Source: Bacteroidales bacterium (GTDB lineage: Bacteria > Bacteroidota > Bacteroidia > Bacteroidales > 4484-276). Taken from it: 60,116 bases of DNA. Position 1 is the stretch's first letter. Each line of letters opens with the position of its first letter. The stretch is taken from assembly GCA_035647615.1 (NCBI GenBank), contig DASRND010000012.1, positions 1 through 60,116 on the forward strand, read 5' to 3'. The notes under the pieces are model-generated. The model searched no databases and was not told where the DNA came from. It saw only the letters and a program-made list of their open reading frames with translations. A program made the position numbers and the translations under genes. Positions 53,470 through 60,116 of this stretch are shown piece after piece.

Positions 53470-56400
53470 TTAGCGGCTAATCACCAGTTTTCGAGTCACC
53501 ACGCCATCGCTGCCGATCAGTTGCAGATAATACATCCCCGGCGCAAAACCTGTGGCGTCGAGCAGCAGCGGCTCGCCCGCGGGCAGCGGTGCCAGCGGTT
53601 TGTCCATCACAACATACCCGGCGGCATCAATCAGCTTTAGCTGAAATGGATCATTAAGTAAACCGGAACCATAAATGGTAAAAAGCCCTGTGCCCGGGTT
53701 GGGGCGGATAGTGACCTCGTGGTGCATGGCGGAGGCGATATTTACGTAAAGTACAATTTCTACTACTTGCTCAGCGCTTTCGGTGCAGCCGTTATCGTCG
53801 GTGTAGGTATAACGGAGCGTATGCAAGCCAACGCCGGCAACGTCGGGATGGAGCCAGCCATCTATCACACCCGGACCTTCGTAAATGCCGCCGACAGGAT
53901 TTCCTTCGAAAAGTTCGTAGGGCGGCATATTGGTGCCCAGCAGCGGTAGCGTATCGAAGGTCACTACGGGTGCGGGTATAAATGTAATCGTCAGGGCATC
54001 TTCGACGGAACCGGTGCATGGCAACAAGCTCTTGCCCATAAGCATAAGCTCCACCGATCCATACTGAACATCTTCCAAACCCGGAAAATAATCGGTCGTC
54101 AAACTGTTGTCATTACCAAATGTTCCATCGCCAGCCGAAATCCATACATGCACCAAAGCATTCACCACACTTCCGGAGATTTCCACTGCTGGCCGGTTAT
54201 CGCACGCCTGCAGATCGTTACCGGCAAACACGTTGGGGAGTAACGAGATATAAAGTATCATCTCATCCGAGGTGTGTGCGTTCTGGTTGTCCCAAGCGGT
54301 AACCATAAGTTCAGCCACGCCATTGTCGATATCATTTGTTCCCGGCGTATAAACAGGATGGGTAACTGCGTGATCGTCAAAAGTTCCATCGCCGGAAGTA
54401 GTCCAGAAAATGGTTGTTGCATTAATAATAAAACCCTGAATGACGGGATTGTGGTCTTCGCAAATGCTCATATCGGGGCCTGCCGAAACAGCCATCGTTT
54501 CCTGGCCCGTGGGCGGAAAGGTGATATAGTCGATGTATCCGGCATCCAATCCAGTCGATACGGAATAATCTTTTACATAAACCCAACGGAAAGTGGTTTC
54601 GCCAGCCGGCACATCAAATTCGGCAAAACCCCATCCGGTATCTCCGGCCCACTGTGCCTTCATTTCGCCATTGACATAAAACTTCAGAAAGTCGTAGTTG
54701 TTTTCGCTTTGCACTACATAATAAAAACTTATTTTCCCGGCGATGAGGACATCCATGGTCACAAAAATTTCGCTGTTTTGGCTGTGGTCAATTTCACCCG
54801 ACCGCATGCACCACTGACCTTCGTATGGATCAAAGTTATCGATAACCCACGGAGCATTCCCTGCAAATTCCCAGTCGTACTGCGAGAAATCACCGGTTTC
54901 GAAATCTTCGATAAAAAGGCCAATGGACATACCAAAGAAGCTCTCTGTGGTAAAGCCATAATCGGCTGTGGCTGTAACACTAAACATACAATTGTAGCCA
55001 AACGGAGCATCTTCGGCTATAGAAACCTCAAACGCAGCAACCCCTGTAGCGCCTCCATTGATAAAAGCAATGACGGAATTTGGCTGGGTGATGCTCACAT
55101 AAGGATCGGCGTTCATAAGATGTGCCTGAACATTGGTGGCGCGGCCACCGCCGGTATTTTTTATGTTCACCATCACCGCAATGATTTCGCCGGGTTCGGG
55201 ATAACCATTGTTGCCATCGTCGAAAGTTATATTCCCAATTGCCAGCGCGGGAGCATAGGCCTTCAGGTAAATGTGGCTGTTGTATACATCCGTTGCATCT
55301 TGTATGGTGGTGTTAAAGATAAGGTCGTGGTTGTTGGGCACATCGGTGGCTACCGAAAAGCTAAAAGCATCTTCCAGCATCACCGTTTGCCCGGGCTGTA
55401 TTGTGGTAAGCGTTTGCAAGCTGTCGATGAGGGTTACATAAGGATCGCCGATGGCAATTTTCATTAAAGTTACCAAAGCCGGCTCCTGACTAATATTTTT
55501 AAGCTCCACCGACAGTATGGCCGTTTCGCCATTTTCGATGATGCTGTTATCGCCGGCCTGCACCAATACATCGCGTATTACTACTTGGTTGGCGCCTTCG
55601 GTAGAGAAATAAAGCATTTTTGAATTTCTCAATCCGTTGGCATCTTTCAACGAAAATTCTATTTCGGACGCTTCGTAGGGCTGGGTGGGCAAACCGCTGA
55701 ACAGACCCTTCTCGGTAATACTCATTTCGGTAAACTCATAGTCGGGTTCTAAAGTAATCTTGGTATTGGCCGCCACCGGAGTGTTGGAAATATCGAGTAG
55801 CTCATAGTTAAAATCGTCGCCTTCCGAAATTCCGGCGTACCAGCGATTCCACGAAGCTATAATGAGGTAGCCATAATAAAACTCTATTTTTCCGTCGGGA
55901 TAAAGGCTGACGGCAAAATCTTGCATATTGCTGGTTCCATATTCAGAAGTCCTCCATCGGAAGGTAGCTTTCTGGCTGTTTCCTTCGTACCACATACCAC
56001 CGCCCGCCACGCCGATTGGATCGCACATCAGTGGCGAAATACACCGCATATTTCTGAAAAGATTATACTGATCCACTATAAAAGTCCAGGGATAGTGGTC
56101 CTCCCGAAACATGATGTAACCATCGGTATGCAGGGTGATATCGTGGTAATTTTTACCGTAAAACGGAAAATCAAAGTCGATGGTTTTGGTCACATATCCA
56201 GTGGATTGATTGTTAGGATAAAGTTGTTGATCGTTAATTATCGGGAAAATTTGCGTGCCGCTCTGGCTGCTATATTTCTGTTTGATTTTCCACTGATACG
56301 GATATGTCCCCTGCGTACCAATCATCTGATTATTATAAGGCTCGTTGATGGTGGCCGGGGGCAGGTCGACGTTGAGCACCTGCGGATTGGTGAAGGTAAC

Positions 56401-57843
56401 AGAACTACTAACAAAAAGTGTGGTAAGTCCATTTTCGGTGAGTGGCACATTGGTTTGGGAGCATGGCGTCTGTATCATCATCCCTTCTGTATAATCGATT
56501 AATGTGAAATTGTTGATCATACCGGTGCCGGAATTATAAGGATCCTTTTCGTTGACGAGCAGAAAGTAGCGTGCCTGCTGCCCGGTTTGGACATAATCGA
56601 GGAGCGGTGTAACATCCAGTCCAAACTCGAGGGTTTTATCGGATTCGTTGCTGCCGCCGGTCATATATTTGGTGCCACCCTGGTAATCAAGAATAGGGAA
56701 GTCGATGATGTATTCCGGTTCGGTGGCTCCCGGTGTTACGGCCACGCCGGCCATCACTTTCAAGGTGTTGCGAACATTGTGCGTTAGCTTAACTTTATAG
56801 GTAAGCTGTGGTTCGGTGTTTTCTTTTGCTTTAACCACATGCACCGACCCGTTCCAGCATCCGCCTTGCGGCAAGGTACGGCACAGCGCGCTGTAAAGAC
56901 ACCAGGCAAAACCGGCGTCGCCCCAGGCGGAAGCATAATAACTGTTGGCCACCTTCACGCCGCCAATCTCCCAGTCGCGGATATCGACCACACCATCGCC
57001 GTTGATGTCGAGGTGATTGGTATATTGTCCATCGTTATTCAGGTCGTAGCGTATCGAATCGTGATAACCAACAATCGCCACGGCGTGATTGGCATAGGTT
57101 GACATTTGCAAGATCACATGCTTACCGGCTTCCGGAGTTCCTGGCGGCAAGGTAGCGTTTGCGCTCGGCACAGCGGAATAAATATTACCAATACCGCCGG
57201 TAGCCTCACCTTCCAGATGATTATCGAACCAGTGCTTGAGTGTGTTGAGACCGTCCTCAGTGGTAACGTCGATGCTGTAAAAATCCCACAGCCTGTTTTT
57301 CATTGAATTGTAATACTTGTCGTACCCGGACATCCAGCGAGCACTGCCGCCGTAGGAAAGCGAACCGCCGTAGTCGGGGACGTTTGGCGTTCCGACATGC
57401 TTAACAATATCCCAGCTATCGAAATAGGCGCTGGCCTGCCCATTGCCGTTGCCACCCCAGTTGTACACAAAATGGCTTACATACTGGTTGTCGGGAATAT
57501 TGGCTGGCAAATCGCGCAAGCGGTTTATCTCGTAGGTAAAGGTATAGGATACTGCGCTCGCCTGGCCGCATTCGAGCGCTACCTGATCGAAGATTGGCCG
57601 AAACCAGGGTCGCTGCGAATTGTCGACCATCACCGGCAACTCACGCCCGCGTGAGGCAAGCGTTAATGTAAGCTTAGGCAGATCGGCAAATGGTGCCAGA
57701 TCCGCTTCGGTAAATACCGGAAGCCCGTCGATGTAAAGGCGCCCGTCGATAATTTGTTTGGTGCCGATGGGATTCTGGGCGCGCAGGCCAGGAGCAATCA
57801 GTAAAAACGCTGCTGCAAATAAAGTAAGGTAAAATTTCTTCAT
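53470..57843 (-). CDS. T9SS-exported C1-family (papain-like) cysteine protease
   Basis: About 1457 residues from the Met at 57843, which begins a signal peptide (KKFYLTLFAAAFLLIAP...AQ); the frame opens nine codons earlier. The peptidase domain follows: Cys101 (numbered from the open frame) in FDQVALECGQASAVSY, His in YANHAVAIVGYHDS (about 268) and Asn in VKVANSYYASAWGDAGFAW, the C1 catalytic triad. Then come beta-rich modules with several CARDB/Ig-like and PKD-like stretches. The last 80 residues are a type A T9SS sorting domain (RPNPGTGLFTIYGSG, APGMYYLQLIGSDG, RKLVISR). A surface or secreted protease is likely. Confidence 0.88.
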   Translation of the reverse strand: MKKFYLTLFAAAFLLIAPGLRAQNPIGTKQIIDGRLYIDGLPVFTEADLAPFADLPKLTLTLASRGRELPVMVDNSQRPWFRPIFDQVALECGQASAVSYTFTYEINRLRDLPANIPDNQYVSHFVYNWGGNGNGQASAYFDSWDIVKHVGTPNVPDYGGSLSYGGSARWMSGYDKYYNSMKNRLWDFYSIDVTTEDGLNTLKHWFDNHLEGEATGGIGNIYSAVPSANATLPPGTPEAGKHVILQMSTYANHAVAIVGYHDSIRYDLNNDGQYTNHLDINGDGVVDIRDWEIGGVKVANSYYASAWGDAGFAWCLYSALCRTLPQGGCWNGSVHVVKAKENTEPQLTYKVKLTHNVRNTLKVMAGVAVTPGATEPEYIIDFPILDYQGGTKYMTGGSNESDKTLEFGLDVTPLLDYVQTGQQARYFLLVNEKDPYNSGTGMINNFTLIDYTEGMMIQTPCSQTNVPLTENGLTTLFVSSSVTFTNPQVLNVDLPPATINEPYNNQMIGTQGTYPYQWKIKQKYSSQSGTQIFPIINDQQLYPNNQSTGYVTKTIDFDFPFYGKNYHDITLHTDGYIMFREDHYPWTFIVDQYNLFRNMRCISPLMCDPIGVAGGGMWYEGNSQKATFRWRTSEYGTSNMQDFAVSLYPDGKIEFYYGYLIIASWNRWYAGISEGDDFNYELLDISNTPVAANTKITLEPDYEFTEMSITEKGLFSGLPTQPYEASEIEFSLKDANGLRNSKMLYFSTEGANQVVIRDVLVQAGDNSIIENGETAILSVELKNISQEPALVTLMKIAIGDPYVTLIDSLQTLTTIQPGQTVMLEDAFSFSVATDVPNNHDLIFNTTIQDATDVYNSHIYLKAYAPALAIGNITFDDGNNGYPEPGEIIAVMVNIKNTGGGRATNVQAHLMNADPYVSITQPNSVIAFINGGATGVAAFEVSIAEDAPFGYNCMFSVTATADYGFTTESFFGMSIGLFIEDFETGDFSQYDWEFAGNAPWVIDNFDPYEGQWCMRSGEIDHSQNSEIFVTMDVLIAGKISFYYVVQSENNYDFLKFYVNGEMKAQWAGDTGWGFAEFDVPAGETTFRWVYVKDYSVSTGLDAGYIDYITFPPTGQETMAVSAGPDMSICEDHNPVIQGFIINATTIFWTTSGDGTFDDHAVTHPVYTPGTNDIDNGVAELMVTAWDNQNAHTSDEMILYISLLPNVFAGNDLQACDNRPAVEISGSVVNALVHVWISAGDGTFGNDNSLTTDYFPGLEDVQYGSVELMLMGKSLLPCTGSVEDALTITFIPAPVVTFDTLPLLGTNMPPYELFEGNPVGGIYEGPGVIDGWLHPDVAGVGLHTLRYTYTDDNGCTESAEQVVEIVLYVNIASAMHHEVTIRPNPGTGLFTIYGSGLLNDPFQLKLIDAAGYVVMDKPLAPLPAGEPLLLDATGFAPGMYYLQLIGSDGVVTRKLVISR

Positions 57844-57867
57844 TATCCGTTGATTGTTTAATGGTGA

Positions 57868-57875
57868 CAAAACTA
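57868..57875 (-). promoter_or_regulatory. Putative -7 element of the C1 protease gene
   Basis: Minus-strand TAGTTTTG (a TAnnTTTG match) 25 bp before the chosen start codon; the -33 box is unclear. Confidence 0.45.
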
Positions 57876-57992
57876 CGTTTTTCTGGTTTAAAATTTCATT
57901 TTACAAATTTCGAATTAAGATAAGCGGCAGGAGGTGCGTGGCAGGTCACTTCCAATCATTTTTGACTTTAAAACCGCACGTGAAAACATTCT

Positions 57993-58021
57993 TTTGAGCT
58001 TTTAATAAAACAATAGCTTTG
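57993..58021 (+). promoter_or_regulatory. Promoter of the DUF1648 gene
   Basis: TTTG (57993-57996), 17 bp, TAGCTTTG (58014-58021): a full match to the Bacteroidota consensus. Transcription would start about 6-8 bp before the ATG at 58034, which decides the start: the upstream TTG is in the promoter. Confidence 0.75.
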
Positions 58022-58033
58022 CGCAAAAAAAAC

Positions 58034-58528
58034 ATGAGCGACAGAGTTCGTTTTTCGACTGCGGCCAAAATACTCGAAGTTATCAGTTGGGTAGCGCTGG
58101 TTGCTCTGATAGTTATCCCGGCAATCTGGTACGCCGATCTGCCCGAACAAATTCCCACGCATTATGGCTTCAGCGGCACGCCCGACCACTACAGTGCTAA
58201 ATCTGCACTTTGGATGTTGCCTGTCATTGGCGTAGTAATGTTTCTCCTGTTTTCAGGCATCAACTTGCTGCTAACCGCCCGTCCATCGCGATACGCTAAG
58301 CCAAAACCGGAGGAATTGAGCATGCTTCCCAAAATCATCGTGCTGATGCAACTGTTCAAAGTTTTCCTCACAGCGACTTTTGCCTACATCGTAATACAAA
58401 CCATTCGGTTGGCCCATGGCGAGGCAGCAGATCTGGGCGCGTGGTTTCCTCCCACCTTTTTCGGAGTGATTGTTATACTCCTGCCAGGGTTTTTGGTGTG
58501 GAGTGTTAAAGCTGGAAAAAAGGGATAA
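58034..58528 (+). CDS. DUF1648 membrane protein
   Basis: About 164 residues from the ATG at 58034. Four hydrophobic segments: about 15-36, 62-86, 108-130 and 140-160. The DUF1648 signature is the helix ISWVALVALIVIPAIWYADLP followed by EQIPTHYGFSGTPDHYSAKS. The DUF appears in membrane proteins of the SdpI type (immunity-like) in Firmicutes and in unrelated contexts in Bacteroidota. Role not known. It is convergent with the next gene, with 25 bp between. Confidence 0.85.
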   Translation: MSDRVRFSTAAKILEVISWVALVALIVIPAIWYADLPEQIPTHYGFSGTPDHYSAKSALWMLPVIGVVMFLLFSGINLLLTARPSRYAKPKPEELSMLPKIIVLMQLFKVFLTATFAYIVIQTIRLAHGEAADLGAWFPPTFFGVIVILLPGFLVWSVKAGKKG

Positions 58529-58553
58529 ACACTGGAGACCACAGGGGTCGCCA

Positions 58554-59891
58554 TCATTTCAAATAATAATTAATCGGCCCGTAAGCGTGGAAAAACCCGG
58601 TAAGCATCACGGTATTTACATCATCGGCATTGTTGGCTACACCACGCGCCACCAGTTCGCTGCCAATCTTGTTGGAGCGACGGTTGTAGCGGGTGGCCAT
58701 TTCGGCGCCGGTAGTTTTCATTTGCTGTAGCTTTTCAAAATATCCGGCAAGCAACTGGTTTTTTTCTTTGCTGAAATTCACCGCTTTCCATGGCTGCCAG
58801 CCCTCGGGCAAAGCGCCCAGGAATTTATCGCCTTCCGCCGCCAGCTCGTCCATCCCGACATATTGTTTTTTATCAATATCATAAATGGCCACCGGTTTCC
58901 CTTTTTCATATTTCAAAAATCCATCCTTTTGGGAACCATCTGAGTTCTGGCCGCCCTTCACACCCTGATCGAACAGCTTGTCGAGCAACGGAGAATGCAG
59001 GTTTTCATTTTCATGATAAGGATTCATCACGGCCAGGATAAAGCGCACCACATCGACGCCCACATAGTCGATAAGCTGGAAAATACCCATGGGTCGCAGC
59101 AGAAAATCCTGTGTCACCTTGTTGACGATATAAACGGCCTGAGCAAAGCTGAACTTTTCGGTCAACTTTTCCGCTTCGGAAATCCCATAAAGTGCGTCGC
59201 GCATAAAGTGGCCATTGCCGATAAACCCAGCCACGTCGTTGCTGGGCACCAACACCTTGCGCAGATTTTTGGCGTAAGCTTTCGCAAAATCAATCATTAC
59301 AGCGCTGTTGCCAGGAATTGTGATCAGTTCCACCAATCGCTGCACCGCAGGCGGGTTGTAAAAATGAAACCCTAGAATGCGTCCGTTCAGGTTGGCCGAG
59401 TCGTTGAGGCGGGCGATGGGAATGGAAGAGGTGTTGGTAAAAAACCAGGGCTCACCCTCGCTGTTTTCATTTATTTTTTTGAAGATGCTGGTTTTAAGAT
59501 CAGGATTTTCGGCGATGGCCTCAAAGATGAGATGACTATCGTATGCCGATTCCATGCTGGTGACAGGGCGCACGATGTTGAGCACATTAGAAATATATTC
59601 GTCCACAATCTCACCGTTTTCCATCAGATCTTCGCGATTAGCATAAACCTCGCGCAGCCACTCCATCTTTTTCTCGGCTATTTTGCGCACCTGCGCCTTG
59701 AGATATTCCATCAGTCCGGCCAGCCCTTCTTCGGAGAGGTCGATGGCGTTCAGCACAAAGTTTTTGTCGCGATTTTCAGGCATCAGACTCAGGTCGGCCA
59801 TCTCCACGGCGGCGAGCAACAGGATGCCGCTCCCCATTTTGCCGGCAGCGCCCAGCACACTTACTTTTTGTAATCTTTCGTCGTAGGTCAT
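58554..59891 (-). CDS. 3-hydroxyacyl-CoA dehydrogenase
   Basis: 445 residues. The N-terminal NAD-binding motif GAAGKMGSGI near 14 is that of 3-hydroxyacyl-CoA dehydrogenases. It is followed by the catalytic-type region HLIFEAIAENPDLKTSIF, the NTSSIPIARL loop and GFHFYNPPAVQRLVELI, and a C-terminal 3HCDH domain. It oxidises 3-hydroxyacyl-CoA in fatty-acid or butyrate-type metabolism, but no thiolase or hydratase lies beside it in the window. The heptamer array begins 35 bp upstream of its start. Confidence 0.9.
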   Translation of the reverse strand: MTYDERLQKVSVLGAAGKMGSGILLLAAVEMADLSLMPENRDKNFVLNAIDLSEEGLAGLMEYLKAQVRKIAEKKMEWLREVYANREDLMENGEIVDEYISNVLNIVRPVTSMESAYDSHLIFEAIAENPDLKTSIFKKINENSEGEPWFFTNTSSIPIARLNDSANLNGRILGFHFYNPPAVQRLVELITIPGNSAVMIDFAKAYAKNLRKVLVPSNDVAGFIGNGHFMRDALYGISEAEKLTEKFSFAQAVYIVNKVTQDFLLRPMGIFQLIDYVGVDVVRFILAVMNPYHENENLHSPLLDKLFDQGVKGGQNSDGSQKDGFLKYEKGKPVAIYDIDKKQYVGMDELAAEGDKFLGALPEGWQPWKAVNFSKEKNQLLAGYFEKLQQMKTTGAEMATRYNRRSNKIGSELVARGVANNADDVNTVMLTGFFHAYGPINYYLK

Positions 59892-59925
59892 ATTTCTTGG
59901 TTTGTTATTAGTTTGTTAATTTATT

Positions 59926-60116
59926 CAGTTCTCAGTCTTCAGTCTTCAGTCTTCAGTTCTCAGTCCTCAGTTCTCAGTCCTCAGTTCTCAGTCCTCAGTT
60001 CTCAGTCCTCAGTTCTCAGTCCTCAGTTCTCAGTCTTCAGTTCTCAGTCTTCAGTTCTCAGTCTTCAGTTCTCAGTCTTCAGTTCTCAGTCTTCAGTTCT
60101 CAGTCTTCAGTTCTCA
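59926..60116. repeat. Heptamer tandem array (cagtYYt), runs off window end
   Basis: About 27 tandem copies of a 7-bp unit (CAGTTCT, CAGTCCT, CAGTCTT), largely as an alternating 14-bp period. It occupies the upstream region of the minus-strand dehydrogenase gene and is cut by the window edge, so its full length is unknown. Confidence 0.9.

Noticed and set aside
54274-55467. 397-codon plus-strand frame
   Set aside because: Antisense to the C1 protease/T9SS gene, no recognisable features.
59926-60116. CRISPR array
   Set aside because: The repeats are 7 bp and contiguous, with no spacers; it is a tandem array.

Overview
The window is chromosomal DNA of a member of the Bacteroidota, probably Bacteroidales or Marinilabiliales-like. 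The evidence is: large secreted proteins with type IX secretion (T9SS) C-terminal domains, lineage-typical families (DUF2027-Smr, DUF4296, DUF5686, MbnP-like) and repeated TTTG / TAnnTTTG promoters. No rRNA, tRNA, CRISPR array, phage or transposase gene was found. Most of the window is ordinary core genome; the accessory material lies mainly at 12.9-25.2 kb and 44.8-53.4 kb.

Layout. 1-3.9 kb: two related T9SS-type secreted proteins on the minus strand, the first cut by the window edge. Between them lies a broken copy of the DMT transporter whose intact copy starts at 3946, so this is an old tandem duplication. 4.9-10 kb: rplU-rpmA, serS, a secreted TPR protein and rsmA. 10.1-12.7 kb: a secreted protein and a DUF2027-Smr protein. 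12.9-25.2 kb: an AT-rich metal-resistance island bounded by two direct copies of a ~130-bp repeat. It holds a TlpA-like redoxin, a DnaE PHP-domain fragment, a P1B metal ATPase, and a five-gene efflux locus (response regulator, kinase, TolC, adaptor, RND pump). The pump gene is frameshifted by an 11-bp tandem duplication.

25.2-28.9 kb: an operon of an OprC-like TonB receptor with a CxxxM motif, a small lipoprotein and an MbnP-family lipoprotein; I read it as copper acquisition. 29-33.7 kb: a MEMO-AMMECR1 fusion, a DUF4296 lipoprotein and recQ. 34-44.7 kb: an envelope region with kdsD, a DUF5686 outer-membrane protein, lptB, two family 2 glycosyltransferases, a DUF218 protein, an O-antigen-ligase-like protein and a lipid kinase. 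44.9-53.4 kb: a broken ParE-type toxin with its antitoxin, a membrane-anchored MutS-like ATPase, an orphan HigA-like regulator, a DUF5655 nuclease-like protein, a sulfatase, and a beta-barrel plus kelch lipoprotein pair. 53.5-60.1 kb: a 1.47-kb-residue T9SS C1-family protease, a DUF1648 membrane protein, a 3-hydroxyacyl-CoA dehydrogenase, and a heptamer tandem array that runs off the window end.

The most unusual signal is integron-like geometry without a visible integrase. At 13409-17189 two long imperfect palindromes end in AAC/GTT cores, and the left core of each is the reverse complement of the sequence that opens the preceding gene segment. This is the relation expected between an integrated cassette start and its own attC. 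A third, weaker pair brackets the segment 50588-53409. The window also holds two copies of a ~200-bp non-autonomous element with terminal inverted repeats, 9-bp target duplications and a perfectly base-paired central stem that has covaried between copies.
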